Below are positions 4,261 to 6,393 of a stretch of 6,393 nucleotides of DNA, in pieces. Source of the DNA: JARROD01 sp037384225 (GTDB lineage: Bacteria; Pseudomonadota; Gammaproteobacteria; Pseudomonadales; Cellvibrionaceae); contig JARROD010000224.1 of assembly GCA_037384225.1 (NCBI GenBank), forward strand, positions 1-6,393. Reading direction: 5' to 3'. The notes under the pieces are model-generated. The model was not told the origin of the DNA. It ran no database searches and saw nothing but the letters and a program-made list of their open reading frames with translations. The translations under genes were made by a program, and so were the position numbers. The stretch's first letter is position 1; every line of letters begins with the position of its first letter.

Positions 4261-5820
4261 ATGACTGACCCCAAAAAAACACTGGTACTGCTTATTCTCG
4301 ATGGCTTCGGGCACTCCGAGAATCTCAAGTACAATGCTGTAGCCGCCGCCAGATCACCGGTCTGGGACAAATTGTGGCACCAAGGTCCCAAAACGCTAAT
4401 CCATACATCCGGTATGGCGGTAGGCCTGCCCGAGGGACAAATGGGGAATTCCGAAGTCGGCCATATGACTCTGGGCGCCGGACGGGTCGTTTATCAAAAT
4501 TTTACCCGTATCAGCAAAGCCATAGAAGATGGTGATTTTTCAAACAACCCGGCTTATGTGCAGGCCATCGACCGGGCTGTCAGCAAAGGTAAAGCGGTAC
4601 ATATTCTCGGACTGCTTTCTCCAGGCGGCGTACACAGCCACGAAAACCATATTCACGCCATGGTTGAAATGGCTGCGGGAAGGGGGGCCAGAGCGATTTA
4701 CGTCCACGCTTTTCTGGACGGGCGCGATACGCCACCGCGTAGCGCAGAAGCCTCCCTGCACAAAATGGAAACCAAACTCAGCGCCACCGGAAGCGGGCGT
4801 ATCGCCAGCATCTGCGGCCGGTTTTACGCCATGGACCGTGATCAGCGCTGGGACAGGGTGCGAGCGGCTTATGACCTGTTGACACTGGGCCGCACCCAAT
4901 ACACTGCCGACTCGGCACTGGCTGGATTGAAAGCCGCTTACGAGCGCGGTGAAAATGACGAGTTTGTTATGCCTACTTGGCTGACAAATTCGGTTGACTC
5001 AAGCGACAAGGGCACGATCGATGACGGCGATAGCGTCATCTTTATGAATTTTCGCCCCGATCGCGCCCGCCAGCTTACCCGCGCCTTTGTCGATACTGAG
5101 TTCAATGGTTTCGAACGGGAAAAATGCCCTCACTTGGCCGATTTTGTCATGTCAACCGAATATTCAGCCGACATCAAGGCCAGTTGTGCCTACCCGCCGC
5201 AAATACTGATAAACTCGTTTGGAGATTATCTGGCAAAACTGGGTAAAACCCAGCTCCGGATAGCTGAAACCGAAAAATATGCCCATGTCACCTTTTTCTT
5301 TTCCGGCGGCCAGGAAGAGTTATACCCGGGGGAAGACCGTATTCTGATCCCCTCTCCCAAAGTGCAAACCTACGATCAAAAACCTGAGATGAGCGCCTAC
5401 GAAGTCACAGACAAGCTGGTGGAAGCTATAGAGAGCAACAAGTACGACACCATTATCTGCAACTACGCCAACTGTGACCAAGTTGGCCATACGGGCGTGT
5501 TTGACGCCTCAGTAAAGGCAGTAGAAGCTGTGGATAATTGCCTGAAACGGGTTTTTACCGCGCTGGAAAATGTCGGCGGCGAGGCCCTGGTGACCGCTGA
5601 CCACGGCAACGTGGAAGAGATGTTTGATCAGAGATCGGGCCAGCCTCACACGCAACATACGACTTTGCCAGTACCGTTTGTTTATGTCGGTAAACGGCGA
5701 ATTACCTTGAAAGACAACGGTAGCCTTGCCGATGTGGCCCCGACGATGCTGGCGCTGTTGGGGCTACCACAGCCTCAGGAAATGACCGGCAGAAGCCTCG
5801 CCAGCATGGATGGATCATAA
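4261..5820 (+). CDS. gpmI: 2,3-bisphosphoglycerate-independent phosphoglycerate mutase
   Basis: A 519-residue cytoplasmic manganese enzyme interconverting 3- and 2-phosphoglycerate in glycolysis and gluconeogenesis; full length for the family (about 510-515). Alkaline-phosphatase-fold motifs: LDGFG (13-17, Asp14 metal ligand), GQMGNSEVGH (59-68, Ser64 being the nucleophile phosphorylated in catalysis), LLSPGGVHSH (118-127), DGRDTPP (153-159), GRFYAMDRDQRWDR (186-199), NFRPDRARQ (263-271), TEKYAHVTFFFSGG (337-350), NYANCDQVGHTG (401-412, Asp406 and His410), TADHGN (445-450, Asp447 and His448) and PHTQHTT (462-468, His466). All expected metal ligands are present. Position 407 is Gln where many members have Met; probably neutral. 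ATG at 4261 was preferred over the TTG just before it because AAGG (4250-4253) lies 7 bp upstream of the ATG. envC follows after 38 bp, probably co-transcribed. Confidence 0.98.
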   Translation: MTDPKKTLVLLILDGFGHSENLKYNAVAAARSPVWDKLWHQGPKTLIHTSGMAVGLPEGQMGNSEVGHMTLGAGRVVYQNFTRISKAIEDGDFSNNPAYVQAIDRAVSKGKAVHILGLLSPGGVHSHENHIHAMVEMAAGRGARAIYVHAFLDGRDTPPRSAEASLHKMETKLSATGSGRIASICGRFYAMDRDQRWDRVRAAYDLLTLGRTQYTADSALAGLKAAYERGENDEFVMPTWLTNSVDSSDKGTIDDGDSVIFMNFRPDRARQLTRAFVDTEFNGFEREKCPHLADFVMSTEYSADIKASCAYPPQILINSFGDYLAKLGKTQLRIAETEKYAHVTFFFSGGQEELYPGEDRILIPSPKVQTYDQKPEMSAYEVTDKLVEAIESNKYDTIICNYANCDQVGHTGVFDASVKAVEAVDNCLKRVFTALENVGGEALVTADHGNVEEMFDQRSGQPHTQHTTLPVPFVYVGKRRITLKDNGSLADVAPTMLALLGLPQPQEMTGRSLASMDGS

Positions 5821-5847
5821 TTTAACATATTCACGGCGATACCGATT

Positions 5848-5853
5848 GGAGGG
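5848..5853 (+). promoter_or_regulatory. Ribosome binding site of the EnvC-like gene
   Basis: GGAGGG lies 5 bp before the ATG at 5859 and is the strongest Shine-Dalgarno sequence in the window. It fixes the start of the gene, which would otherwise be uncertain because the reading frame runs off the window. Confidence 0.75.
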
Positions 5854-5858
5854 ATTTC

Positions 5859-6393
5859 ATGCGTCTACCTCTTGTACTTAGTCTGCCGGCCCTGGGACTG
5901 TTAACCACCTTAAGCCTGGGCACCTGGGCACAGCAGGACTCATCACAGGCCGATTACGAATCCAAACTGAAAGCATTAAAATCCAATATTAGCAAATTGC
6001 AGGACGAACTGCGGTCAGTCAGGGACTCCCGCAACTCTTTGCAGAGCGAACTGCAGAGATCGGAGACCGATATTGGCGATCTGATTAAAAAAATCGAGCA
6101 GATAAAAGACGAACTGAAAGATCATAAAAAGGAGCTCAATAAACTCAATAATAGGCGCCAAAAAGTCAGAGGCGAACAGCAGAAGCAGGAACAGCAAATT
6201 GCCCACCAAATAAGTACGTCTTACAAACTGGGACGCCAGAGCAACCTGAAATTGATACTGAACCAGGACGACCCCGCCAGAGTGTCGCGGATGCTGAAGT
6301 ACTACGACTACTTTCTCAGTGCCCGCGCCGAAAAAATGGCTACTTATCTGGACACTATCACCGAACTCAACGAGATTGAGCCCCGTATTAAAA
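5859..6393 (+). CDS. envC: EnvC-like murein hydrolase activator, 5' part only
   Basis: The first 178 residues of a periplasmic protein cut by the window end. Residues 1-24 form a Sec signal peptide (hydrophobic core LPLVLSLPALGLLTTLSLG, likely cut after T-W-A). A long charged coiled coil covers about 31-122, with regular Leu/Ile and many Lys/Glu/Gln. It is followed by SNLKLILNQDDPARVSRMLK (128-147) and YYDYF, a stretch typical of EnvC and its relatives. In E. coli, EnvC is recruited by FtsEX to the septum, and its degenerate LytM (M23) domain activates amidases AmiA and AmiB for daughter-cell separation. That C-terminal domain would lie beyond the window, so whether it is degenerate or a true M23 peptidase cannot be seen. 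Position after gpmI on the same strand matches the conserved gpmI-envC pair, which supports the call. Confidence 0.88.
   Translation, partial: MRLPLVLSLPALGLLTTLSLGTWAQQDSSQADYESKLKALKSNISKLQDELRSVRDSRNSLQSELQRSETDIGDLIKKIEQIKDELKDHKKELNKLNNRRQKVRGEQQKQEQQIAHQISTSYKLGRQSNLKLILNQDDPARVSRMLKYYDYFLSARAEKMATYLDTITELNEIEPRIK

Noticed and set aside
4540..4899. Minus- and plus-strand ORFs inside gpmI
   Set aside because: Both lie within the strongly conserved gpmI frame and show no family features.
6015..6209. Minus-strand ORF with hydrophobic, membrane-like sequence
   Set aside because: It is the antisense of the EnvC coiled coil; Lys/Glu codons read backwards give Phe/Leu-rich sequence.

Overview
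The window looks like chromosomal DNA of a gammaproteobacterium. The main evidence is the block secB - grxC - yibN-type rhodanese on the minus strand, divergent from gpmI - envC on the plus strand. From memory, the same neighbourhood is found in Escherichia coli (secB/grxC/yibN beside gpmM/envC) and in Pseudomonas. The rhodanese variant resembles what I recall of Pseudomonas-type relatives more than enterics, so a Pseudomonas-like or marine gammaproteobacterium is likely. The species cannot be named from sequence alone.

Left part (1-1743), plus strand: two regulators in AT-richer DNA. The first is a short FecI-like ECF sigma factor (142-633). The second is a LuxR-type protein (811-1668) with an autoinducer-binding-like N-terminal domain and an atypical helix-turn-helix. 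No anti-sigma gene follows the sigma gene; only a ten-codon ORF with a good ribosome binding site sits where a fecR-like gene would usually start. Both genes have a perfect inverted repeat upstream (100-122 and 755-772). Each also has a terminator candidate behind it (713-742, moderate; 1708-1743, good).

Middle (1743-2480), minus strand: a small secreted histidine-rich protein of unknown function. It has its own extended -10 promoter and a 12-bp perfect palindrome in its leader. Between it and secB are two hairpins and a short direct repeat.

Right part (2481-6393): housekeeping genes. Minus strand, in transcription order: membrane-anchored rhodanese-fold protein without any cysteine, glutaredoxin 3, and export chaperone SecB. 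Plus strand: cofactor-independent phosphoglycerate mutase, then after 38 bp the 5' part of an EnvC-like activator of septal amidases, cut by the window edge. The 261-bp divergent gap holds a promoter candidate for the rhodanese side and a tandem pair of TATCGATA palindromes before gpmI.

I see no rRNA, tRNA, CRISPR array, insertion sequence or prophage gene. The least explained parts are the regulator pair with its inverted repeats and the histidine-rich secreted protein. Nothing in the window proves a new system.
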